A stretch of DNA of 64,000 bases, from assembly GCA_037013495.1 (NCBI GenBank), contig CM072803.1:56185627-56249626 (forward strand), given 5' to 3'. Shown in pieces: positions 11,776-21,473 of the stretch. This stretch comes from Hippophae tibetana. Its lineage: Eukaryota; Streptophyta; Magnoliopsida; Rosales; Elaeagnaceae. Position 1 is the first letter of the stretch. The number at the start of each line of letters is the position of its first letter. A program made the translations under genes and the position numbers. The notes beneath the pieces are model-generated. The model searched no databases and was not told where the DNA came from. It saw only the letters and a list, made by a program, of their open reading frames with translations.

Positions 11776-12930
11776 TTGGAATGGTTTGGTAGAGAAATTC
11801 TTGATGAAATACTTCCCTGCAACAAAGAATGTCAAGCTTAGGAATGAAATTACTTCCTACCAACAATAGGAAGAAGAATCTTTATATGAAGCATAGGAAA
11901 GATTCAAGGAATGGCTAAGGAAGTGTCCTCATTATGGTATTCTTTCTTGGATTCAAATGGAAAATTTTTACAATGGTCTCAAAGCTTAAGCAAGAACTAT
12001 TGTTGATGCATCTACTAATGGAGCTTTGCTAGCCAAATCTTACAATGAAACTTATGATTTACTTGAGAAAATGGCTAGCAATAACTATAAATGGTCAATG
12101 GACAAAATAATAGCAAGAAGAAAAGTAGCCAGAGTGCATGAGTTTAATGATATCATAGCACTTACAACTCAAGTGTCATCTTTGGTTAATCTTTTAAAGG
12201 CTCAAAACTTGCCAGCGAGTATAAACCAAGTCCAAAACTTAGGAGTGTCATGCGTGTTTTGTGGAGGAGCTCATCTATTTCATAATTGTCCAAATAATCA
12301 TGAATCTGTATGTTATGTTGGTAATGCGAATCAAAATAATAATCCATACTTGAACACATATAAGCCATGATGGAGACAAAATCCAAATTTATCTTGGAGT
12401 AATAACAACAATCAAGGTGGTAATAAATTCAACCATCAATCATTTTCACCACCTAGTTTTTAACAGCCACAACAATCACAAGCACAAGAGAAGAAGCCAC
12501 CTACTAAGAACAATACAAATGCTTTAATGGGGATGATGAAATAATTCATCCAATCAATAAATACAAAAGTGTCCACTTAAGAGGCTTCAATTCAAAATTT
12601 GGAGAACAAAATAAGGCAACTCACTCAGGCTATAAGTCAAAGGCCTCAAGGTAATCTTCCAAGTGACACAATTGTAAACCCAAGAAGTGAAGGTAAGGAC
12701 CAGTGCAATGTTATAGCCTTGAGGAGTGGCAAAACTTTAGAACATGAACATAAGACGAAAAAGGATGAAGAAAAACAAGAAATTAACAAGAATGAAGAGG
12801 AACTAGTGGATAAAGAGAACAATAAAAAAGAAATAATTAAGCCAAAAAGAGCAACCTCTACAAACCCACTATTCCTTTTCCTCAAAGGATGCAAAAGCAA
12901 AAGTCAGATACACAGTTTTCAAAATTTCTA
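11776..12930 (+). pseudogene. Degenerate gypsy gag
   Basis: About 11776-12060 matches the Retrotrans_gag capsid core of Athila-like elements, with KYFP, LRNEI, ERFKEWLRKCP and FYNGL-type blocks. About 12026-12370 continues with a segment ending in a zinc-knuckle-like CVFCGGAHLFHNCP. An asparagine-rich linker follows. From 12599 comes an IRQLTQAISQRPQGNLPSDT-type segment, characteristic of Gag in this lineage, and a very charged lysine/glutamate tract. Gag normally forms the particle. It is broken, with a few breaks. Confidence 0.85.
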
Positions 12931-12939
12931 GAAGTCTTT

Positions 12940-13480
12940 AAAAAGCTACATATAAACATACCATTTTTAAAGGCACTTGAACAAATGCCATCTTATGCCA
13001 AATTAATGAAAGATATACAATCAAAGAAAAGAAGGCTTGGAGATCATGAAACAATAACCTTGATTAAAGGTTCTAGTGCCATCCTTGATATAAAACTACC
13101 ATAAAAAGTGAAAGATCTAGGTAGTTTTGACATCCCTTACACTATTGGGAACATCCATTTTGGCAAGGAACTATGTGACTTGGGTTCTAGCATTAACCTC
13201 GTGCCATTATCGGTCTTGAAGATATTGGGGGTTGGTAAAGTAAAACCCACTTTGGTAACATTACAAATGATAGATAGATCAATTAAGAGGCCTCGCGGTG
13301 TGGTAGAAGATTTGCTAGTAAAAGTAGACAAATTCAACTTTCTTGCAGACTTCATTGAGCTAGACATGGAAGAGGACCATGACATTTCAATCATACTTAG
13401 ACGTCCATTTTTAGAAATCGGAAAGGTACTCATTGTTGTACAAAAAGGTGAACTTACAATGAGAGTGAAAGATTAACAAG
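12940..13480 (+). pseudogene. Degenerate gypsy aspartic protease region
   Basis: It encodes the retropepsin-like domain that cleaves Gag-Pol in Athila/Tat elements. Visible marks are LPSYAKLMKD-type and GDHETITL segments upstream, then the active-site block CDLGSSINLVPLSV (the DLGA/S-SINLMP signature of this lineage), the VTLQM.DRSIK.P.G segment and an IILRRPFL block (usually ILGRPFL). The copies in elements C and D are readily alignable. It is broken. Confidence 0.85.
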
Positions 13481-13609
13481 TGATGTTTAAAGTGTTTAAA
13501 GCATCTGAACCCCTTGACATTGATAATGCAAATGAGTGCTTATGTATAAATGTTACAAAATATAGGGACAACTTAAAAGAATCTATTGAGTCGTCCACCG
13601 ATTATGGAG

Positions 13610-13990
13610 AATTTTGAGATAGGATCAAAGCTCAAAACATCAATTGAAGACCCAATAAGTTTGGACCCCACACTTTCACCCTTATATCCCCAGTCAAGTA
13701 TGAAAATGAAAAGTCCAATGGAGAGGTGAAAAGCTATTAGAAATACATAAATTAGATGAGTTACGATGGAGTTCTTATAAGAATGCCAAAAATTTCAAAA
13801 AGAAAACAAAAAATATAGCATGAGAAGAGAATGGAGCACTATGTTTGCAAGCCAAAACCTAAGGTATTATTGAAAAAAATCAAGACTCAAACTATTTCCA
13901 AGAAAACTCAAAAGTAAATGGTTACAAATGGATGTGCCTTAGGACTTAATATATAACCATCTAGTCAAGGACGTTAAACATGTCTCTATT
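13610..13990 (+). pseudogene. Integrase-tail-like segment of gypsy copy A
   Basis: After a linker shared with copies B and C (NFEIGSKLK, SSMK), the sequence resembles the C-terminal part of plant gypsy integrase: an LDEL-W-S-YKNAKKF-type helix and an SRLKLFPGKLKS-type block (best seen in copies B and C). The catalytic integrase core, reverse transcriptase and RNase H are not found between the protease and this point. The motif GTTAAACATG...GGCAACCCAACGTT follows at about 13970-14005 and recurs in the other copies as CCCAAC..GTCATGTTTAACGTCC on the opposite strand. Confidence 0.65.
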
Positions 13991-15463
13991 TTGGAGGCAA
14001 CCCAACGTTATTTTACATATATTTTCATTTTTTTTTGTTTTGTATGTGAATAAATGCGAAGAGCAATGACACAACAAGAATGAATATTTTAGCGATAGAT
14101 GTGGTATGCCATGATTAAGGGAGTTTTATTTTCTTTTACCTTTTCATGTTTATTTATGCACATTGGGGACAATGTGTAATTTAAGTTTGGGGGAGGGAAC
14201 TTCAGTCTCTACATTAATCTTTAGTATGCATTTTAATTTTTTATGGAATTTATTTTTTAAAATCTTTAGGATGTTTTTAATCATGATTTGGGTAAAAATT
14301 GATAAATATGTGGAAAATAAATGCATGCATGCTTGATAGGAAACATATGAACTCAATGATAAAAAATGGTTGTAATGACTAGGATAAGAAATGTAACATA
14401 TTTGTTAGGATACTTACATTAATCATGTGATAAGCTTGCTAGTTTTGATTGAATTGATTCAAATTTTTATGCACATGTTCATGATTGATTTTGGTGTTAT
14501 TATTGAAAGAAAATTTGTAGTGAGTTATGCGAGTCGATGATATCTACCAGGTTTTAGAATCTATTTGATCATCTAAGGCAAAATTCTGAATAATATTTAG
14601 CAAGAGAAATGATTTAGGTTTTATTTGGATCGATTGAGCCTTTAAAGCTAACCATTGTTAATATCTTTAGCCACATATTTGAGCCTAACAAATAAGATTT
14701 CGTATCTTTAAGCCACATTTAATGCCCGACTAATAAATATTACCTTTACCCTTGTACCTTTAACTTGTATGAAAAGAAAAAAATGAAATCATGTGTTATG
14801 CAATATAGCATGAGGGGAAATGTAATGCACCCTATAAAAATAATAAGCAAAACTCACAACACAATTATCCCTCTAAAGAGAAAGAAAATAAGTTTGGGGG
14901 TATTGTGAAGTTAAAAAAATATGTGGAATAAAAGAATATGAAAAGAATGACAAAATATGGTGCACTAAAATATCAAGTAAAAGCTCAATTTCAGTTAAAA
15001 ATTTCATGATGAAAAAAAAGAAGCTAAGGTGTGGAAAGAGCCTAAATGTTTTCATTTATCGACCCCCCACCTAAGCCTTACAATACAACCGTGTAAATTC
15101 CTTATTGAGCTTGAGCTAAGTGCATATTTATATTAGTGGAGAGGGATATAAAAAATGGACTTATGAGACTTGTTCTAAGATTGAATTGATTAGCATGGTC
15201 ATATAGGTTGATTTCATGAGTGCATTGGATGATATCATGTGCAACACACACACACAAATCATTTTTTAAAAAACCTTGCATATACTTGTATTGATGAATT
15301 TGTAAACCTTTTTATCATAAGATTGTATGACTTTTGAGAGGGATAGTTTTCTTGAAATATGCATGTACTAATAGAAGTATATATATAAATATATTACCTA
15401 TGTTATTTTATTTATTTATACTTTCCTTTACTTGAGGACAAGTAAAGAGGTAAGTTTGAGGTG
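13991..15463 (+). other. 3' untranslated region of gypsy copy A
   Basis: About 1.5 kb without coding similarity. It contains two AAGTTTGGGGG motifs (about 14182 and 14890) and, just before the LTR, ACTTGAGGACAAGTAAAGAGGTAAGTTTGAGG, the region where plus-strand synthesis is normally primed in this lineage. A closely similar UTR follows the integrase tail in B, C and D. Confidence 0.7.
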
Positions 15464-16985
15464 TGATGACTCTACAAAAGTAGAGTCATTAGTATAGGTT
15501 TTTACTTAATATTTACTTGTTTCATTCAATAAATAGTATTTTTATGGCCAAAATATTAAAATATAAACTTTTAAGTGAAAAGGGGTGAAAATGTAATTTT
15601 TGAAAATTTTGGGATTTTTCTAGATTTTTCTGAATTTTAAATGTAGGACTAATCAAGATCTACCACGTGGCATGACATGCAAGTAAAGGAGTTGACTGGG
15701 AATTCCACACAGATACCATGTGAGGAGGACAAAATGAGCGCCAACACGTGTTAGCACATCGTTCAATCTACGTTCAGGCTCGATCAAAATACATTGCCAT
15801 GTGTTGTTATACCATTTCACGGCACATTCCATCCATGTGCCATGCCATCCATTTCCGTGAATGACACTCAGTAATCCTTGACTCTAATATGTCTTCTTTA
15901 CCATTCGTCGCTCTCTAATTCGCCCAGTGAATTCCTTGTGCCACATGTCATGCTGTGATTGGCTATTGCTGTCAATTTTCCTTATTTTGATCTCAACCCT
16001 TGATCTGAAGCTGATCTGGTGGTACAGATTGCAACTGAACAAAATTGATGCCCCTAATCACTCCATAAACCTTAAGTGACCATCATTAGCATAATTTTGG
16101 TCAGTTTTTGGAACTAAAACGAGAGAAAAATATAGAAAAATTCAAGAGGAAAAACAATTTTGGTAGAGATTCCATAGAATATTCACAGTACAATTAAAGA
16201 AATTGATTGTATTTCTTCTTCTACTCTTTTCTTTATCATTTTTTATGTCTTTCTTTATGAAAATATGAGTTTTATGAACACAATTATGGGTGGTTAATTT
16301 ATTAATCTCGAAATATTAGGAACCCAATTTTCACCATGTGATGATCTAATATTTTACCCCAATTATAATTATAATTTAATTATATTATTTATTCTGATTT
16401 GTATGCTATTAATTTTTTGGCCAAAAATTTATTTATAGAGGCAATTAAATATATTTGAGAGAATTATTTAATTGTTTATTTTGATTAAATAACATACATA
16501 GTTTCTAGGCAGATATGTATGATTCTTATGTTTATGATCCATAATTGATGAACTTAATGAGTAGTATGCAATTCAATTGGGAAAAAATGACTAAATTAAT
16601 TACTATATGGTGTGTAGTTTACTTCAGAGAAGAATACATGCTTGGTTAGATTCAATTTATCATGTAATTAGTTGATAATTATATTAGAGAGATTTTAGCT
16701 ATTCAAATGTTTAGAAAATTAGGAGATTAAGTATTTCTAGATATTTTCTAATATATCTTTTTATTTACCAAATCTAATTTAATAATTATTGTTATTTACT
16801 TTTAGTTATATTAATTTTGCTTTCTTTAAATATAAAAACACGTAAAAAATTGAGTTTTATTATTTTTAGTTTTAAAAATCAGTTTCTAATTAAATAATCT
16901 TGGTGGGAATGATTTTTTCTTATTATTATATTACTTGTTACTATACGTATACTTGCGTATTCATTGCACACACTTCGTGTGTGTA
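15464..16985 (+). repeat. 3' LTR of gypsy copy A
   Basis: It opens TGATGACTCTA followed by its own inverted repeat TAGAGTCA, giving a hairpin at the extreme LTR edge. The U3 part (15650-16010) has markedly more GC than its surroundings and many CACGTG/ACATGTGG-type motifs. The R-U5 side ends with ACTTGCGTATTCATTG near 16970. The exact end is uncertain because copy B's LTR begins there. Confidence 0.8.
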
Positions 16986-17411
16986 AATCAGTGCAAAGGT
17001 GAAACAGTGAGAGTAAACATGTGGCGACATGTGGTAGTAGAGGTTAACCGATCTTTGAACTTAGATTGAATGTCGTGCTGACATGTTGCGCGCGTTTTGT
17101 CCTCCTAACATGCATCAATGTGCAATTCGTTGCCCTTACTTGCATGGCATATTCGTTGTTTGTCCAATCAGCTCCTTTGCTTGCGTGGCGTGACATGTGG
17201 TAGCTCCTCATTGGCCCTACATTAAAAATTCATAAAACAATTCATAAACATTCCACCAAAATCCCAAAAAATAAAAAAATTATATTTTCACCCATTTTGA
17301 GTAAAACTTTTATATTTTAATATTGTTTGCCCCAAAAATACTATTTATTGAATAAAACATAAGTATTACGTAAAAAAGTGCGCTAATGACTCTACTTTCA
17401 TAGAGTCATCA
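16986..17411 (-). repeat. Partial LTR of gypsy copy B
   Basis: On the minus strand it starts TGATGACTCTA at 17411 with the inverted partner TAGAGTCA, preceded by AAGTTTGGGGGTG. It aligns with the first about 420 bp of the LTR of copy A, in inverted orientation. Confidence 0.85.
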
Positions 17412-17632
17412 CACCCCCAAACTTAACTCTTTTCTTGTCCTCAAGTAAAGCCAAGTACAACTAAATACAATAAGATGGGTAGTATATTCATAAATATACT
17501 TCTATTAGTACATGCATAGTTCACGAAAACTATCCCTCTCAAAAGTCGTACAATCCTATGATAAAGAGGTTCACATATTTATCAATCAACGTTCCATCAA
17601 TATAAGATATGAAAGGTTTTTGACAAATTGGT

Positions 17633-17652
17633 TTGTGTGTGTGTGTGTGTGT
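17633..17652. repeat. (GT)n microsatellite
   Basis: A run of about 10 GT units in the 3' UTR of copy B. The homologous site in copies A (about 15245, as CA on that strand), C (51041) and D (55048) is much shorter, so the run expanded after the copies separated. Confidence 0.85.
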
Positions 17653-18951
17653 TACACATGAAATCATCCAATGTGCTCATGAAATCAACTCATAAGAGTA
17701 TTCTAATCAATTCAATCTTAGAACAAGGGTCATAAGTATATTTTTCACATCCCTCTCCACTAATATAAATATGCACTAAGTTAAAGATTAATAAGGAATT
17801 TACATGGTTGTAATGTAAAGCTTAGGTGGGAGTTCAATAAATGAAGAAATTTAGGCTCTTTCCACACCTTAACTTCTTTTTTTTCATCATGCACTTTTTA
17901 ACTACAATTGAGCATTTACTTGATATTTCAGTGCACCCTCTTTTGTCATTATTTTCATATTATTTTATTCCACATCTATTTTCTCTAATTATTTTTTGTA
18001 ACTTCACAACACTCCTAAACTTATTTTCAATTCTATTTTTTCTTTCTTTAGAGGGATAATTGTGTTGTAACTTCATTACATTTTACCTTACATTATAGCA
18101 TAACACATGTTTGCATTTGTTTTCTTTTAATACAAGCTAAAGGTGCAAGGATAAAGGCAAAGTTTATTAGTTAGGCATAAAATGTGGCTTAAAGATATGA
18201 AAGATTCTTTGTTAGGCTCAAATGGGTGACTAAATATATTAATTATGGTTAGCTTGAAAGGCTCAATCGATCCAAATAAAGCCTAAATCATTTCTCTTGC
18301 TAAATACTATTCAGAATTTCAATTCAAGGGATAATCAAATAGATTCTAAAACCTGGTAGATCTCATCAACTTGCATAACTCACTATAAATTTTCTCTTAA
18401 TAAGAACACCAAAATCAATCATGAACATGTGCATAAGAATTTGAATCAATACAATCAAAACTAGTAAGCATATCATATGATTAATGTAAATATTTTTAAA
18501 AAATATGTTACATTCCTTATCCTAGTCATGACAACCAATTTTTATCATTGAGTTCATATGTTTCTTATCAAGAATGCATGCATTTGTTTCCATATATTTA
18601 TCAATTTGTACCTAAATCATGATTAAAAACACCCTAACAAAAAAATATTCACTAAAACATTTAAAATCCATAGTAAATACTAATGTAGAGAATGAAGTTC
18701 CCTCCTCCAAACTTAAATTACACATTGTCTTCAATGTGCACATACAAATATGAAAAGGTAATAGAAAAGAAAAGTCACTTAGTCTTGGCACACCACATTT
18801 GTTTTTGAAATGCTCATTCTTGTTGTGACATTGCTCCCCATATTTATTCACCTATAAAACAAAAACAATGAAAATATAAGCAACATAAAGTTGGGTTACC
18901 TCCCAACTAGTGTCATGTTTAACGTCCTTGACTAGACGGTCATATCAAGTC

Positions 18952-19200
18952 CTAAAGCACATCCCTTTGTGTCAATTTAATTTTGAGTTTTCCTAGAAAT
19001 AGCTTGAGTCTTGATTTGTTCAATAATACTTTATGTTTTGACTCATAAACACGAAGCTCAATTCTCTTCTCATGACATTTTCTTTTGAACTTTTTGGCAT
19101 TCTTATAAGCACTCCACCATAACTCTTCCAATTTATGTATTTCTAACAACTTATTCACCTCTACATTGGATTCTTTCACTTTTATACTTGACTAGGGATA
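18952..19200 (-). pseudogene. Integrase-tail-like segment of gypsy copy B
   Basis: The open stretch on the minus strand encodes LEELWWSAYKNAKKFKRK followed by a KSRLKLFLGKL-like block. This corresponds to the helix and SRLKLFPGKL-type block at the end of plant Athila/Tat integrase. It aligns with 13720-13930 (copy A) and 52480-52600 (copy C). Nothing suggests an independent function. Confidence 0.7.
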
Positions 19201-19363
19201 AAAGGGTAAAAGTGTGAGGTCTAAACTTGGTGGCTTTTCAATTGATGGTTTAAGCTTAGATCCTATCTCAAAATTTTCCATAATCTCCTCCAAAAAGTTT
19301 GCACAATCCAAAATATCAACCTTTGATTCCATACTTTCAAAGTTAAAAGAGGTTGAGTTATTT

Positions 19364-19480
19364 CATTACTACAAAAATGGGCTTTAAAGTCGGTTCGCTG
19401 AACCGACTTTAAATTGAGTGACTTAAAATGTAAAGTCGGTTGACCAGGCGAACCGACTTTACATTTTATGATTTTTTTTC
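19364..19480 (-). repeat. 3' terminal and subterminal repeats of CACTA 2
   Basis: The terminal CATTACTACAAAA is followed by TTTAAAGTCGGTTCGCTGAA and its inverted partner, then a second palindrome (TAAAGTCGGTTGACC / GCGAACCGACTTTA). In En/Spm elements such subterminal repeats bind the TnpA-type protein. The same end is seen at 48175 in the non-autonomous copy. Confidence 0.85.
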
Positions 19481-20379
19481 TTTCTCATTTTTCACTTCAA
19501 CCTGTATTCAATATTCAATATATATAGCATAGAAAAACCAAAATATAAATAATAATACAAATACTTAAAAATTTAAATATAATTAATTACTTGATAATTA
19601 AATTTATTACAAAAACAAATAATGTATAGTACAATACATATAGTTAACTTAAATTACAAATAAAATAATGTCGTCAAAGTGTAATTGTATTATGCGAGCA
19701 AACTTGGTTGGCTTAGAATCACCAGTATTGTGACAAGGAAATTGGACAATAAACAACTGATCCATATAAGAATTCACTCCCCTACATACATAAGCACGTA
19801 AACATCCATCAAACAAGTAGTCTAAACTTCAGAGACATACAAATGGAGAAATTAAATCATTATAAATATTACCATCAAAAATAGATTACCACAATGACAT
19901 CCGAGTGATATAACCTTTCGAAATCATATTAAAACTTTATTAATAATTTGTCTATAAATTTGAAGTTATCTGGAATCTCTACTAGTATTTTTAATGCTAT
20001 AATGAGCTGTAAATATGAAATCAAGTGTAACTCTGATCTGTTACTTGACTTGTATGAGTTTTGGTGCCCTTAAACGTATGGAACAATTTTGTAATACATT
20101 CATGGGCATCAAAACTCATACAACCCAAATAACAAAATATGAGTTACACCTGGCTTCATATTAGAGCTCATTATAACATTAAAAATATTAGCAAAGATTC
20201 TAGATAACTTCATATTTATAGACAAATGATTAATAAAGTGCTACCATGATGTTGTCATAAGGAAAATAGGCAAGAGAGATGAGATGAAGTTTGGGCCAAA
20301 AATCACTACTACAAAAAGGGGTATATAAGTCGATATGTAAAGTCAGTTTTTTGGAAAAAACCGAATTTTAATGAATTTA

Positions 20380-20585
20380 AAGTCAGTTATCCACGTCAAC
20401 CAACGCTATCCACGTGACGTAGCGTCGGTTATCCACGTCAACCGATGCTATGTCACGTGGATAGCATAGGTTGACGTGGATAACCAATGCTACATCACGT
20501 GGATAGCATCGGTTGACGTGGATAACCGATGCTACATCAAGTGGATATCGTCGGTTGACGTGGATAACCGATGCTATCCACGTAA
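20380..20585 (+). repeat. 5' subterminal repeat array of CACTA 1
   Basis: About 24-bp units, GGTTGACGTGGATAACCGAT plus GCTA, alternate in both orientations, with ACGTGGATAGC variants. The alternation makes the array strongly palindromic. In the En/Spm model these are binding sites for the element's DNA-binding protein. The open frame 20513-20716 that starts inside the array is a by-product of the repeat. Confidence 0.9.
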
Positions 20586-21473
20586 TATATTCCCTCTCGG
20601 CTCATTTTGTACGTAGATTCCAGTTTTCTTCCTCTCTCCTTTCCTCACTTAGAACCATTTTCTCCCAAAATCTTAACCGTGCACCACCTTCGTTCTACAT
20701 TTCCGGCCACCTCTGACCACTATTTGAACGTTGTAAGTTATATTTCTCTTTTCCACATTATTTGTTAGTTCTTCTTTTTTTTAGCAAAATATTAAAATCT
20801 ATTTATAGGTATTTTCTGTTATAGCTTAGCCAAAATCAATCTGAATCTGTGCTAATTTTATAAGCGTGTAATTGTAATTCGTTAATTAGGAACAACTTCT
20901 CAAATTGCGAATTTTTATTCGTTAATTAAAAACCTAAGATCTCGTCAACTAAATATTTGCAACATGCTTGGGCAGTTTCTTTGTGAAAATGTATGGATAG
21001 CCAAAAACGGACAACACCTAAAAAATATGTTTGACTTAGTTTATGCAGAATGCAGCTAGCTTATTATTCGATCAATTTTTTTTATATTTTGTATAAATTT
21101 TTGATTTAGTTATGTTTTTTGTTTGCTTGTAATAATAATGTTTGACTTATTAATTGTATGTATTCAATAATATCTGAAATGTTGTGTGGGTTTGCGTGGA
21201 TAAATTTATTTATACGTATAATTAATATTACTTTTTAATTATGATATAGTAACATGCTTAGAAATTAGAATCAACCGCGTGATTGGTTTTTATATATATA
21301 TTCATGAAACATGTCGCTTATTTTTTAATTTGTATATAAATGGTTTTGTAAAATGATTAAAATGATAATTTTTTTGCATTATGTATGTTTTGATATATAT
21401 TCTAATAATTAGGAAATTTATATATAATAATACATAATTAAGTAATATGTTTAATTACTGTCATTAATAGAAA
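20586..21473 (+). other. 5' leader of the CACTA 1 gene
   Basis: About 0.9 kb between the subterminal array and the first recognisable codon. It includes a pyrimidine-rich stretch at 20620-20720. The AT-rich remainder, ending in a T/A-rich stretch before ...TTAATAGAAA ATG, could hold a 5' UTR intron, but I cannot place the splice sites with confidence. Confidence 0.4.

Larger units (their letters stand above)
11435..16985 (+). mobile_element. Ty3-gypsy element copy A (Athila-like, non-autonomous family)
   Basis: Parts seen in order: a partial 5' LTR (about 11435-11775), gag (about 11776-12930), protease (about 12940-13480), a short integrase-tail-like segment (about 13610-13960), a 1.5-kb 3' UTR with the GTTTGGGGG motif, and a 3' LTR (15464 to about 16985). 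Reverse transcriptase and RNase H are not seen. Three other copies in the window (B, C, D) share this make-up in whole or part, so it is a family structure and not a private accident. It is a broken fossil with several breaks in gag and protease. Confidence 0.85.
16986..19363 (-). mobile_element. Ty3-gypsy element copy B (same family), interrupted by CACTA
   Basis: On the minus strand from 19363 downwards: the linker (NFEIGSKLK region), the integrase-tail-like segment (18952-19179), the 3' UTR and a partial 3' LTR (16986-17411). The protease and gag side is not present next to it because the CACTA element starts at 19364; it was not found beyond that CACTA's other edge either. It is a fossil. 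Sequence in copy C (about 52800-52830) shows the uninterrupted arrangement at the point where the CACTA sits in B. Confidence 0.8.

Noticed and set aside
13137-13433. 98-residue minus-strand frame, and the similar 53082-53432 plus-strand frame
   Set aside because: They are antisense shadows of the gypsy protease region in copies A and C.
19361-19366. Target duplication for CACTA 2
   Set aside because: Its other terminus is missing, so the flanking bases cannot be compared.
20380-20585. Regularly spaced repeats resembling a CRISPR array
   Set aside because: Units alternate in orientation, spacers are repeats too, and the array sits just inside a CACTA terminus in a plant genome.
20513-20716. 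67-residue open frame starting inside the CACTA 5' subterminal array
   Set aside because: Its first half is a translation of the palindromic repeat and its second half of a pyrimidine-rich leader; no family resemblance.
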